A stretch of 64,000 bases of DNA from Bromus sterilis (lineage: Eukaryota > Streptophyta > Magnoliopsida > Poales > Poaceae): positions 381,827,016 to 381,891,015 of the forward strand of contig OX465597.1 in the NCBI GenBank assembly GCA_950022295.1, given 5' to 3'. Shown piece after piece: positions 33,639 through 45,241 of the stretch. Every line of letters starts with the position of its first letter. The first letter of the stretch is position 1. The position numbers and the translations under genes were made by a program. The notes below the pieces were generated by a model. It was not told where the DNA came from. It ran no database searches and saw only the letters and a list, made by a program, of their open reading frames with translations.

Positions 33639-34431
33639 TTTATTGAAAAATGGAAGTTCATTGGAACTTGTATTTTTGGTCCATCTCCCCTAATATAATA
33701 TAATTTTTGGGGGAAAGGAAGGTTCTTGGAAATGCTCTTTTTTACCTATAATATCCAACTGAGTTCAAGTCCAAAACTTGACGTAGATGCTTGCATGGTA
33801 TGTATGCGAACATCAGCGTTTGTATCACGCTCCAACACAAAATTACTCAAGCTTATTTTGTAGTGACCAAACTTTTGGCCTTTGTGTGGGTGGTTGTTAA
33901 TGTTTGGAATGCCTATGCTTCTTGATGTACTATTATTTATTTTGTTCTCAACAATGACTAATTCATGAGGGGAGAAGAAACACTTAAGCACGTGAAAGGA
34001 CGTGGATGTCGCCTAGAGGAGGGGTTGAATAGGCGTTTAAAACAATTATGGTTTAGGATTGAACAAATGCGGAATAAAATTAGTGTTTAATTTTGCCAAG
34101 AAAGAAACCTAAATAAGCTAGGCTCAACTATGTGCACCAACAACTTATACGAAGCAAGATGAACAACTATGTGATAGCAATATATATAACATGAATCACT
34201 ATGGCTATCACAAAGTAAGTGCACAAGTAAAGACCTTGGGTAAGAGATAACCGAGGAGCGCGAAGACGGCGATGTATCGTGAAGTTCACACCTTGTGGAT
34301 GCTAAACTCCGTTGGAGAGGTGTGGAGGCACAATGCTCCTCCAAGAAGCCAACTAGGGTCGCCGTATTCTCCTCATGCACTCATACAATGCAAGGTGTCG
34401 TGATTCCACTAAGGAACACTCTTGAGGGCGG
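33639..34431. repeat. Unclassified repeat, left part, cut by an LTR
   Basis: 'gtcgcctagaggaggggttg' followed by 'aataggcg' is a phrase I associate with a common cereal repeat. The sequence is interrupted at 34432 by an LTR, and similar-looking non-coding sequence continues after 36542. No gene is present. Confidence 0.4.
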
Positions 34432-35890
34432 TGATACGTCCCAAACGTATCCATCACATGTGCTTGCTCCATGCTTCTTTTGGTGATATTGCTATATGTT
34501 TTGATGCACTTTCGTATCATTTATAACATATTTGGACTAACTTATTAACTCAGTGCCCAATGCCAGTTTATGTCTGTTTTTGTCCATGCATTGCAGAAAA
34601 GGATGAAAAATCAAAGTGCTCGGAAAATTCTCAAAAAATACCAAAATTCTTATTGGTTAGAAGAGACCTCCAATAGGAGGATGTGCCCTGGGGATGTCCC
34701 ACGCCCCCAGGCGACTCTAGGGCGCGGCCAAGGGGGGGGGGTGGCCGCGCAACTTGGCCGCCTGGGCCAGGGGGGCACCTCCCAGGATCCCCTTTGGCTC
34801 TTATATATTCTCCCGTCGAGGAAACCCTGAAACCAGAACCCTTTTCTCCATAAGCAATTCCGATATCCGTCGCCATCGCAACCAAGCTTCGGGGGACCAG
34901 AATTCCTGCTCCAGCACCTTACCGGGATGGGGAAGTGCCCCCGGATTCATCTACATTGACGATGCTTCCTCCCTCCATGATGCGGGAGTAGTTCCTTCGC
35001 GGGGCTGAGGTCTTCTACTAGTAGCTATGTGGTTAACTCTCTCTCCGATGATGTGATCTTGATTGTGATCATAGGCTTTGTTAATCTAGGATGAGTCCCA
35101 TGATGCTTCCCCCTCTTCTATGTATTGGATTGATGTACTTACTTGACAATATCTAGTATAATCTCCGAGGCCGCGGTGACATTGGGTCTATTGGACATAG
35201 ATTAGAAGAATATTTTCATGAGTGATTTCTTCTATTGTGAATTGATTGAACATTGAGAGTCTCTTGGTGCTTGTCTTTGACTATCCTTGAGATATGTTGT
35301 GGGGATTGTGGTACTCTCTTTGGATGGTTGCGGTGACATTGGGAAATCCATAGATGAGAACTACGAACACTAAGGTGTGCTCTTGTAGCCCTATACAATT
35401 CTCGTCCTCTCTTGATCTCAAAGGAATGACCTCCGAGTATGTCTTCATTGCATGTTTTAGTGGAAATACCATGTGATTAAACTATGTTAATGTTGTTGGG
35501 AGTTGCCACTAGTGAAAGTATGAAGCCTAGGCCTTATTTCTCACCATTGTTACAACTTTTTTTCTCACTTTTTTCACTTGCTACCTTGCTGTAATTTTAT
35601 TACATATTTATATGACCTTGCTTTGCCACCCATATCACTTGTATTTTACCATCTCTCCGCCGAACTAGTGCACCTATACAATTTGCCATTGTATTAGGTG
35701 TGTTGGGGACACAAGAGACTTCTTGTTTCTTAGTTGCAGGATTGCTTGAGAGAGACCATCTTCAACCTCTACTTCCCTGAGTTCGATAATCCTTAGGTCA
35801 TCCATTTGAGGGAAATTGTTGTTATCCTACAAACCTCTGCGCTTGGAGGCCCAACATAGTCTATAAGAACAGAAGCGTGTGTAGACATCA
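34432..35890 (+). repeat. Gypsy-type LTR (TGATAC...CATCA), about 1.46 kb
   Basis: Starts TGATACGTCCCAAACGTATC, the same start as the LTRs at 42869 and 43461, and ends 'gtgtagacatca'. Its distal part (about 35513-35890) is repeated at 36175-36542. No coding sequence is present. A clear target duplication was not found. Confidence 0.7.
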
Positions 35891-35932
35891 ACATGTCAGA
35901 TCATAATGAACCCTTCATTGAAAAAAAACATC

Positions 35933-36058
35933 GCCCTAGGACCCACCTGACAACGTCCACATCATCACCCTAGGACCCACCTGACAACGTCCACGTCGTG
36001 GCCCTAGGACCCACCTGACAACGTCCATGTCATCGCCCTCGGACCCACCTGGCAGAGT
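35933..36058. repeat. 34-bp tandem repeat, about 3.7 units
   Basis: Units begin near 35933, 35967, 36001 and 36035 with 'ccctaggacccacctgacaa' and differ by a few bases; the last unit has 'cctcgg'. It lies between the LTR and the partial second LTR. Confidence 0.85.
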
Positions 36059-36174
36059 TGGACCCGCATTACAGACATTGCCAAACAATGGGCTGAAATC
36101 TGGGGTGGGTGCAATGGGTTGTGTGGGCTACAAACGGATGGATGGGACAAATTTACGTGATATGTAATGGCGAC

Positions 36175-36542
36175 ATAATCAGGCCTGGTTTCCACCATTG
36201 GCATACCGTTTGTGCTCACATTTACTACTTGTTTGCTTGCTGTAATTTTTATTTCAGATTTATATTACTTCATTTTACTACACCTATCACCCATATTTTA
36301 CCATCTCTTCGGCGAACTAGTGCACCTATACAATTTACCATTGTATTAGGTGTGTTGGGGACACAAGAGACTTCTTGTTTCTTAATTGCAGGATTGCTTG
36401 AGAGAGACCATCTTCAACCTCTACTTCCCAGAGTTCGATAAACCTTAGGTCATCCACTTGAGGGAAATTGGTACTGTCCTACAAACCTCTGCGCTTGGAG
36501 TCCCAACATAGTCTACAAAAATAGAAGCGTGAGTAGACATCA
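36175..36542 (+). repeat. Truncated second LTR (distal part only)
   Basis: 'ggtgtgttggggacacaaga' and 'cctacaaacctctgcgcttg' align with the end of the LTR at 34432-35890, with scattered differences. Only the last 370 bp or so are present. With the short intervening sequence, this is a deletion derivative of an LTR element. Confidence 0.75.
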
Positions 36543-37833
36543 GCAGTCACCGAACCTGTACAACCATACCCGTACAAATGCTCAAGGAAATATCCACAAC
36601 CTAATTGGAGGCTCTCGAAGTGACACGAAGCTTTACACCACAATGATTGAGCTTCGCAACAACACCAAGCATCTAAGGGCCAACGCACCCAAGAGGGAGA
36701 AGCTCTAGAGTACAAATGCACTCGAGAGTAACAAGATCTAGGATTCCAAGCACCCAAGAGTAACAATCTTCTCAACTTCAACTTCCACTACAACGAATCC
36801 ACAGAGAGAACTCAAACCGATGCACCAAATGCAATGGCTAGAACACACGAAGTGATCAACAAGTCCCTACTCTCAAATCCCACCAAAGAAATAAAAGATA
36901 TGAAGGAATACGAGAGGAAGAACAAGGAGAACAGCAAGAACTCCAAGAACTAGATCCACAAAGTTCCCCTCACTTAGAGGAGAGATGGATTGGTTGAAAT
37001 TTAGATCAAGATCTCCCCTCTCTTTCCCATAAAAAGATGGAAGAATCATGGAAAGAATAAAGATAAAGAAAGCTCCAAGAGGTTAACAATGGTGGGGGAA
37101 AGATTGCTCAATTTCGGTGCTTACAAAGGTAGAACATGAGCCCTTTTATGGCAAACCCTAAAATCTACCCGTTGTGCACACGCAGTAATGTTGGACGTTC
37201 CGACTTAGGGTTCAATGTTCTGAATTAGTCGGATATTCCGACCCAACGTCTCACCCAGCCTCTGACTTATGCCAATCCTCACTGGAAACATGTCAAAGGC
37301 TACATCAGAATATCTGCCAGTAATGTCTGACAAGTCAGATGTTCCGACCCATCATCTGACCCAACATCCAACTTTGTTGTAGGTGCACAATGAATGGAAA
37401 CATGTAAAACTAAAACAACCAAAAATTATACAAATGAACTCTTATTAAGGCAAACTCAAGCTAGACAGAAAGATAATGAACAGAGTTGCCTAATCACGAC
37501 TAGAAAAATTCAGAAGTGGCTAGGGAGAAGTGCCAAACATATAGAGGTGTGAAACCTCTATCCGTGAAGAACCGATAAAACTCCCACATTGAAAACACAA
37601 CGAATGAATCAAGGCAACCCATTTTTTATGAACATGAGCTTGTCATGAACAAGACCACAAGCTCCAAAACTCACAATGAGAAAAGCCAAACAAGAACTAA
37701 CAAAGACGAATTTGAGTACCACTTTGAGTACCAACAAATTTGGAAAACACATTGTCCACCTTATCCTTCCGAAGAGAATAAATATCATCAATCAAAATAG
37801 GGTTCAATATGGTACCATTAGTGCATGAAGAAG
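36543..37833. repeat. Unclassified repeat, right part
   Basis: Non-coding, purine-rich sequence ('gaggaagaacaaggagaaca'). From about 37190 there are repeated 'gttccgac', 'attccgac' and 'gttccgac' motifs near 37198, 37243 and 37350. It probably continues the repeat interrupted at 34432. Confidence 0.4.
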
Positions 37834-39351
37834 TGATACGTCCAAAATGCATCACTATTTTACATCATAATTCACCTCTAATCATTGATATATTTCATGT
37901 TATGATGATGTTCTTATAGTGTTTTGGCTTGTTTTACACAGTTCACAACTTTCCAGTGCTGAAACAGCAGACGCGGGAATCAACGGGGAAAAGTCCACAT
38001 CAAGTGGCCATATCAGCACATATCCAAATTACATGAAATTCATAGGGCATAACTTTCTGAAGAATTGACGAACACCAGCCGAAGGGCACCCGGAGGGGCC
38101 CCACCAGGCTCCCAAGCGCCCTGGTGCTGCGGCGCCCCCTCAGGTCGCGCCAGGTGGCCGCCTGGGAGGTGGGCCCCACTCCCAGAGCCCCCCTTTGGCC
38201 TATATCTTTGTCGTGACCTAAAAACCCAAGAACGAGAAGAGTTTCCTGAGTTCTGCCACTGCTCCGTGGCGGAAACCTACAGAGAAGAAAAGACCTTTCC
38301 GGCGGGCAGATTCCGCCGGGGAGAACTCCTCCCGGAGCGGGAGATCATCCTCATCGTCATCACCATCGTCACGGGCATCATCGAGATCATCATCACCATC
38401 ATCCCCATCATCAGCACCATCTCCATCTTCATCCCATCTCATCTCACCATTGCAATCCAAGTTGTAACTTTTACTATCCATCCCCTCTACTCTACCGGTG
38501 TTGATTACTCTTTTGTGGTGAATGCTATTGAGTTTTGTTGGAGAATTATTGTTATGACCAGATTTTTTATCATATATTTATCACCTTTGATCATGATCTC
38601 TTTTATTTCTTGTGAGTAGTCTCTTTAGTTCTTGAGGACATGGGAGAATTCTAGTTGTTAGTAGTCATATGATGTTGAAGTAATATGTGTTGTTTGATAT
38701 TTAAGTTGTGGTGTTATTCTTCTAGTGGTGTTGTGTGAACGTAGACTACACAACACTTCGCCTTTTTAAGGACCTAGGGGAATACATTGTGTATAAAATA
38801 TGCTTATGCTGGGTTGACGGAGGGACAGAAACCTGAACCCCAGTTCGCACACTTTTGCACGAGGGAATGTTGGATCCTAAAGTTTACTGCTATGGTTAGG
38901 TTTTGCCTTAATTTCTCTCTTGTATTTGTGGATGCTTGCAAGAGGTTGAATCACAAGAGTGTACTTATCTTAGTCTAGAAAGTGCACTAGCATAGGTTCA
39001 CCCACACAACACTTATCAACACAAAACATAGTACTAAGATGGAATATGGCGAAAGCACATGACTATCTCTCCCATGTGTCCTCAAGAACGTTTTAGCTTT
39101 GATAAGTTTGATCCTCATGCTTAGCCTATGCACAAAAGGATTGGGCCATTTGCTGCACCTTAGCGCAATTTACTTTATTAGCTTTTATCTCCTTGTTGCT
39201 TATACCATAAAACCCATAAAAAGTTACCTTTCAGCACTTGCAGCTATTCCTTTCTCAAGATCACTTGTCAATACCTTCTGCTCCTCGTTGGGTTCGACAC
39301 TCTTACTTATCATAAAGTCTATGATAGATCCGCTACACTTGTGGGTCTTCA
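37834..39351 (+). repeat. 5' LTR of an Athila-like gypsy element
   Basis: Begins TGATACGTCCAAAATGCATC and ends 'tgggtcttca', about 1.52 kb. The primer-binding region 'tctggcgccgttgccgggga' (about 39361) follows ten bases later. The LTR carries open frames without protein meaning. Its partner LTR is not in the window. Confidence 0.8.
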
Positions 39352-39449
39352 AGTCCATTTTCTGGCGCCGTTGCCGGGGAGCGTAGCGCTACTGGTAAGT
39401 GAAATTGGTAAGGAAACCTTTATACTGTATGTGATGATTAATTTTTCTT

Positions 39450-40127
39450 GTGTTAATTTTAGTCCCTATGGACCACTCTGCTCTTGGTTCTTTGCTTGCG
39501 GGGAACCGCCCCACCATTACCGTGGTGGAGAAGGCTTCCCCACCTATTGAAATTGTGTCTTTCAAGATATCAACTAGTATTGTTGATTGTGTTTTGGCTA
39601 ATCGATATGCAGGAGATAGACATCCAGGCGAACACTTGTTATATCTTTCACAACTATGCTCCTTATTTAAGCTTGCAGATATATCAATGGACTTTGTTAT
39701 GAGAAAACTATTATCTATATCATTAAAAGATAAGGCTTTGGATTGGTATATGCTTCTTGATAACTCTCATTTACTAAATTGGCAAGAACTTATGCCCCTC
39801 TTTTATGCAAATTTTTATCCTCTTCATGAAATACATCGAGATAGGAACTATATTTATAACTTTTGGTCTCATGACGGAGAAAGCATCGCCCAAGCTTGGG
39901 GGAGATTGAAGTGCCTAATTCTCAAATGCCCCAATCATGAGCTCCCCAAGGAAATTATTCTTACAAACTTTTATGCAAGACTTTCTCGTCCGGATAAAGA
40001 GATGCTTGATGCCTCCTATAGTGGGGTATTCCGCACCAGAAGTGTTGAAGAAATGTGGGACTTATCGAAAGGATTAAAAAGAACGCTGAAGATTGGGAGA
40101 TTAATAAAGGTATTGAACCCGTTATAA
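39450..40127 (+). pseudogene. Athila-like gag, broken by a 1-nt frameshift near 40060
   Basis: The product carries the gag core of this lineage: HPGEHLLYLSQLCSLFKLAD, LLSISLKDKALDWYMLL and ESIAQAWGRLKCLILKCPNH. After EEMWDL the natural continuation (IERIKKNAEDW) is in the next frame, consistent with loss of one base near 40060. Gag proteins of this type form the particle in which the element is reverse transcribed. Confidence 0.85.
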
Positions 40128-40795
40128 ATTATGAGCATGATTACATTGAGAGCTATGTGGAAACTGATTACTTCAATACCTTTTGTGCTAAGATTGGTCT
40201 TAATTCCCAACTTCTGATTGATTTTTGCAAAAACTTTGCCTCTCATATTGATTCCTCTAAAAAGAAGGAGGATCAGCATCATAAACCCTTTAAGGAATTA
40301 CCTGTTGATATTCATGTTGTTAACCCTATTTTGCCTGCAGTTATATATGAAAAGCCCCCTTTTACCGCAAGGATAAGGGAGCATTCTTTTGTGATGGGTA
40401 TATTAAATAAGATTGAGAGAAGAACGGATGAGCCTGAGGACCAGATCAAGGTCGATCCTCAAGTTGCATTGGTTAAAGATCTTGTTACTAGTGATATTAT
40501 AGATTCCAATATAAATTTTTGTGTTGTTTCTACTAACCTTGTCACAGCCAAGAATAAATGCCCAATTTCAGGTACTCCAGTAGTATCTGTTAAAATAAGA
40601 GATCACAATTATTATGGGCTATGCGATTTGGGATCCAGTGCTAGTGCTATTCCTTATTCACTCTATCAGGAGATTATGAGCGAGATTTCACTTGTGAACT
40701 TGAAGAAATTGATGTTAATATTCATCTTGCAAACAGAGAAACTATCTCTCCTATTGGAATTGTTAGAGATGTTGAAGTCTTATGTGGAAAGGTAA
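40055..40795 (+). pseudogene. Athila-like gag C-terminus and aspartic protease
   Basis: This frame takes over from the gag at the frameshift. It contains the protease active-site region YYGLCDLGSSASAIPYSLYQ, with DLGSS at residues 191-195 in place of the usual D-T/S-G, the form I recall for this lineage. The frame ends at 40795; the protease C-terminus continues in other frames with stops to about 41340. Confidence 0.75.
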
Positions 40796-41348
40796 AATAT
40801 CCTACCGACTTTCTAGTACTTGGTTCAGTACAAGATAGCTTTTGTCCTATTATTTTTGGTTGACCTTTTCTCAAGACTTCTGCAACTATTATAGATTGTA
40901 GGAAAGGAAAAGTATCTATTGAATTCAATGGTGAGCCATATGAATTTAACTTTTCTAAATTCTCCAAGAAAACTCGTGGTACTGATTTTCCAAGTAATGA
41001 TAAAATTATTGAAGATATTGCCTCTATTGCTATTCCTCCTGACGACCCTTTGCAACAATACATGGAGGACCACGAGAATGATATTCATATGCAGGAAAGA
41101 AATGAACTAGATGAAACCTTCTTGAGACAACCTGCCATCCTGAAGCACAAACTTCCGGGTTTTTTTTTTGAATTTTAACACACAACCTTCCGGTTGAACC
41201 TTTAGGAATTTTATCACAACCCAAAGAAGACTCGGTGTTCGATCTAAAGCCTCTTCCCAATACGCTCAAGTATGCTTATTTAGATGAAAAGAAAGTGTAT
41301 CCTGTTATTATCAATTCTAACCTTTCAGGATATGAATAAGATCGATTA
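40796..41348 (+). pseudogene. Broken protease-to-RT linker of the Athila-like element
   Basis: Pieces in different frames are recognisable as the linker before reverse transcriptase (near 41040-41160, 'LQQYMEDHENDIHMQERNEL'). A T-run at 41160-41170 probably caused one frameshift. Nothing independent is encoded. Confidence 0.5.
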
Positions 41349-42362
41349 TTGGAAACCCTTCGTAGACACCGAGGCGCTATTGGATATACCCTTGATGACC
41401 TCAAGGGAATTAGTCCATCTATCTGTCAACATACTATCAATCTTGAGCCCGATGCTAAACCGGTTGTTGATCATCAACGACGGTTGAACCCGAAGATGAA
41501 GGATGTTGTGAGGACCGAGATCCTCAAGCTTCTAGCCGCAAGTATTATCTACCCTATAGCTGATAGAAAGTGGGTAAGTCCAGTACATTGTGTTCCTAAG
41601 AAGGGAGGCACATTTTTTTTTCCTAATGATAAGAGTGAACTAATCCCTCAAAGAATTATTATTGGATATAGAATGTGTATTGATTACAGGAAGTTGAACA
41701 AGGCGACGAGGAAAGATTACTATCCGTTGTCGTTCATCGACCAAATTCTTGAAATGTTATCCAAAAACACCCACTTTTGCTATCTTGATGGATATTCTGG
41801 CTTCTCTCAAATTCATGTTAACACTGCCGATCAAGAGATGACCACTTTTCCTTGTCCTTTTGGTATTTATGCTTATAGACGTATGCCTTTCGGTTTATGC
41901 AATGCTCCTGATACTTTTCAAAGGTGTATGTCTGCTATTTTTCATGGTTTTTGTGAGGAAATTGTTGAGGTCTTCATGGACGATTTCTCCGTCTATGGAT
42001 CCTTTTTTGACCATTGTCTCCACAACCTTAATAAAGTTTTGCAGAGATGCGAGGAGACAAACTTGGTACTCAATTGGGAGAAGTGCCACTTCATGGTCAA
42101 CGAGGGAATTGTTCTTGGCCACAAGATTTCCGAGAGGGGAATCGAGGTGGACATGGCCAAGATTGAAGAATCGAGAAGATGCCCTATCCTAGGGACATCA
42201 AAGGTATTCGTAGTTTTCTCGGTCATGCTGGTTTCTATAGAAGATTTATTTAAGACTTTTCTAAGACTTCGAGACGCCTCACTAATCTTCTCCAGAAGGA
42301 TATTCCTTTTGTGTTTGATGAAGATTGTAAGGAAGCCTTCGAAGTTCTTAAAAAAACTTTGA
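41349..42362 (+). pseudogene. Athila-like reverse transcriptase
   Basis: The frame shows GYTLDDLKGISPSIC (12-26), HQRRLNPKMKDVV (42-54), WVSPVHCVPKKGG (75-87) and the polymerase box FMDDFSVYG (209-217), giving a clear gypsy RT. Near 42175 the conserved sequence (EKMPYPRDIKGIRSFLGHAG) moves to another frame, and again near 42255, so the last 60 or so codons of this frame are not genuine. Confidence 0.88.
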
Positions 42363-42375
42363 TAACTGCTCCTAT

Positions 42376-42868
42376 AGTCCAATCGCCTGATTGGAATTTA
42401 CCTTTAGAATCATGTGTGATGCTAGTGAATTTTTTGTTGGAGTTGTGTTAGGACAAAGGGTTGATAAGAAATTGAATGTTATACATTATGCTAGCAAGAC
42501 CCTTTATAGTGCTCAAAAGAATTATGCTACTACTGAAAATGAATTTTTAGCAGTAGTGTTTGCTTGTGATAAATTTAGACCTTATATTGTTGATTCCAAA
42601 GTCATTATTCATACTGAACATGCTGCTATTAAGTATCTTATGGAGAAGAAGGATGACAAACCTAGACTTATCAGATGGGTTCTTCTTTTTCAATAATTTG
42701 ATTTGCAGATTGTTGATAGGAAAGGAGCGGACAATCCAGTAGCGGACAACCTCTCCAGGATAGAAAACATACCACATGATCCTATTCCTGTTAATGATAG
42801 TTTTCCTGATGAACAGTTAGCTGTTTTAAGGATACAATCTATTTCTGATCCTTGCTTTGCAGACTACG
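42376..42868 (+). pseudogene. Athila-like RNase H, with stop and truncation
   Basis: MCDASEFFVGVVLGQ and HYASKTLYSAQKNYATTENE are typical RNase H motifs. A TAA at 42694-42696 interrupts before FDLQIVDRKGADNPVADNLS. The element is then cut at 42868 by another LTR, so integrase is absent here. Confidence 0.85.
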
Positions 42869-43460
42869 TGATACGTCCCAAACGTATCTATAATTTCTGC
42901 TTGCTCCATGCATGTTTTGTGTGATATTGCTATGATCTAGATACACTTTCATACACATTTGATCATATTTGACCTAACTTATTAACACAGTGCACCACAG
43001 TGTCAGTTCCTGTTTTCTGCTATTTTTTTATTCTAGGTTTCCCCCGTATTAAAAGTGCTCCAAAAATTTGGGAAAACCGGATAAAAATCAGCGCAACGGA
43101 ACCTTCCAGAGCCCCCAAGGAGGGACAGAGGGGCCCCACCTGGTACCCAGGCGGCCAGGTGGCGCGGCCTAGGGTGGGGCCGCGCCGGGTGGCCTCCTGG
43201 ACACCTGGTGGCCCCCCTGGTTTCCCCCCTTCGCCTATTTAATCTCTGTGACGCAAAAACCCCAAGGACAGACCCCTTTTTTGCGATCTCGCCTCTGTTT
43301 CGCCGCTGCCGTGCTTCCAAAATCGGGAGCACCAGCAAACTTCTTCCCGGCACCCTGCCGAATGGAGGATTGACCTCCGGGAGCTTTCCCTCCACCATGG
43401 ACGCTTACCGGATGTTCTCCTCCCCTCTTTGTTCTTCATGGTTTAGTCCTCGTGAGCTGC
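42869..43460 (+). repeat. Truncated LTR (TGATACGTCCCAAACG family)
   Basis: It begins like the LTR at 43461, identical for the first 50 or so bases, then diverges. It stops abruptly at 43460, where the next LTR starts. It is inserted in the RNase H/integrase region of the Athila-like element. Confidence 0.8.
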
Positions 43461-45069
43461 TGATACGTCCCAAACGTATCTATAATTTCTGCTTGCTCCA
43501 TGCATGTTTTGTGTGACTTTGCCATGATTTGCTTGAACTTTCATATACTTTTGAGCATATTTGGACTAATCTATTAACCCAGTGCACCCAGCTGCCAGTT
43601 GCTGTTTTCTGCTGTTTTTGTATTTCAGGTTTTCCGGCCATTAAAAGTGCTCCAAAAAATCCGGAAAAATCAGATAAAAAATCAGCGACCCGGAAGCTTC
43701 CGGAATCACCAAGGTAGCGGAGGGGGGCCACCACAGGGACTCCAGAAGGGTCCCTGGCGCGGCCTAGGGTTAGGCCGCGCCAGGGGGCATCCTGGCTCCC
43801 CTGTGGGTCCCCTCGACACCCCCTCCGCCTATATTTAGCTCTCGGGGTGGAAACCCCTAATATCGATCTCTTTTCCGTGAACTCGTCTCTGTACCGCCGC
43901 CGCCGCCGTTTCAAGATCGGGGCTACCAAGAGAAGCTTCCCCGGCACCCTGCCGGGAGGAGGAACCCCCTCCGGGAGACCATCCATAGCCATGGACGCCT
44001 CCCGTATGTACCGTGAGTAGTTCCCCTTGGACCATGGGTCCGTGATCAGTAGCTATGTGATGTTCCTTTCCCCTCTTTGTGCTTCCACTTTCGAGACCTC
44101 GTGAGCTTCCTCACATGATCAAGGAACTTTTGTAATTCTCTGTTGTTGCTATGCTGAGTTTGTTGGGATCTGATGGATTATGAGATTATGTTCAGATTGT
44201 GATGAGTAATATATTTGGTTCTTATCTTTTATATTTTGTTCTTGAGTAAATTCTTGCATGTTCTCCGTTACCGTATTTTACTTTGGCCAAGTGTTTTGTT
44301 GCAACTCCAAGAGGGAGTGTTATGCTTGATTGTGGGTTCAACCCCTTGATGTCTAGCTTGAGTGACAGAAACATGAGACTAGGGGATGTGATGTTGCCAC
44401 CAGGGATAAAACAACAGTGTTTGTACCCGCGGGTGCAAGGATTGTTTACTTTACGCAAAGTTCTTTTAATGCAGTTGTCTGTTGCTTTGAGTTTACACTT
44501 TGGGTGGGATTCGCAACTTAATACCAGCGAGATGTTCTGGATAGATATATCACGGTGGATGATTCGTAGTAGATGCAGTTGGATTTCGGTCTACTTACCT
44601 TGGCGTAGTGCCCATTGCTTTTGAGCCCTTCCTTTCTTTGCAGCATAGTTAGCATTACGGTGCCTTCAAAGTTCTGTCAATTGCCCAGCTGTGATTTGTT
44701 TACCTCGCTAGCACTTTTATCGTCTTTTGGGAGAGAGACATCACTAGTGAAAATCACGGGACCCCGGTCCATCTTCACATTATTGTTTACACCTTCAATT
44801 TACTTTCAGTTCCACTTTTATCTCTTGCGTTGATCCTTTGTAAACAGCAAGGCCGGAGGAATTGACAACTCCTCTGTACTTGTTGGGAGCAAAGTTATCT
44901 ATATCTGTGTGCAGGTCCACAACAAGCGCTGTGACACCTACTTGTATCTCTTGGAGTCCTACTGGTTCGATACTCAACCTTAGCATCTTTGCTAAGGGAA
45001 ATTTGTTGCTACACTACATCCAACCTTCCACTTGGGGTAACCAACGAGGAGAGTTGACACTCTGTATCA
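43461..45069 (+). repeat. 5' LTR of a second gypsy element (1609 bp)
   Basis: Starts TGATAC and ends GTATCA, giving perfect 6-bp inverted termini. The primer-binding region 'ttctggcaccgttgccgggg' follows at about 45077. The preceding five bases are GCTGC; the right copy of the target site is not in the window. Confidence 0.85.
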
Positions 45070-45240
45070 AGCTAATTTCTGGCACCGTTGCCGGGGACTC
45101 CAGTCTACAAGATAAGGGAGTTGCACACTATCTTTTATCTTTGCTTTTTAATCTTGTTAGTTTACCTTTCAGTTTTTTACTTTTGTGTCCCTTATAAAAA
45201 ATACCAAAAATACCTGTTACCTTGTCATTAGTTACCACTA
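45070..45240 (+). mobile_element. Interior of the second gypsy element, left piece
   Basis: Leader after the primer-binding site. A reading frame starting after a TAA near 45203 runs to the CCACTA at 45235-45240 and continues in phase after 59394. Confidence 0.75.
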
Positions 45241-45241
45241 T

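Noticed and set aside
35933..36058. CRISPR-like array
   Set aside because: Units are contiguous without spacers, and the window is plant nuclear DNA; it is a tandem repeat.
36109..36441. 110-codon frame at 36.1 kb
   Set aside because: It spans the tandem-repeat interior and the truncated LTR, with no protein signature.
38065..38619. 184-codon frame at 38 kb
   Set aside because: It lies inside the LTR 37834-39351, and its Ile/Thr run comes from a 'catcatcatc' microsatellite.
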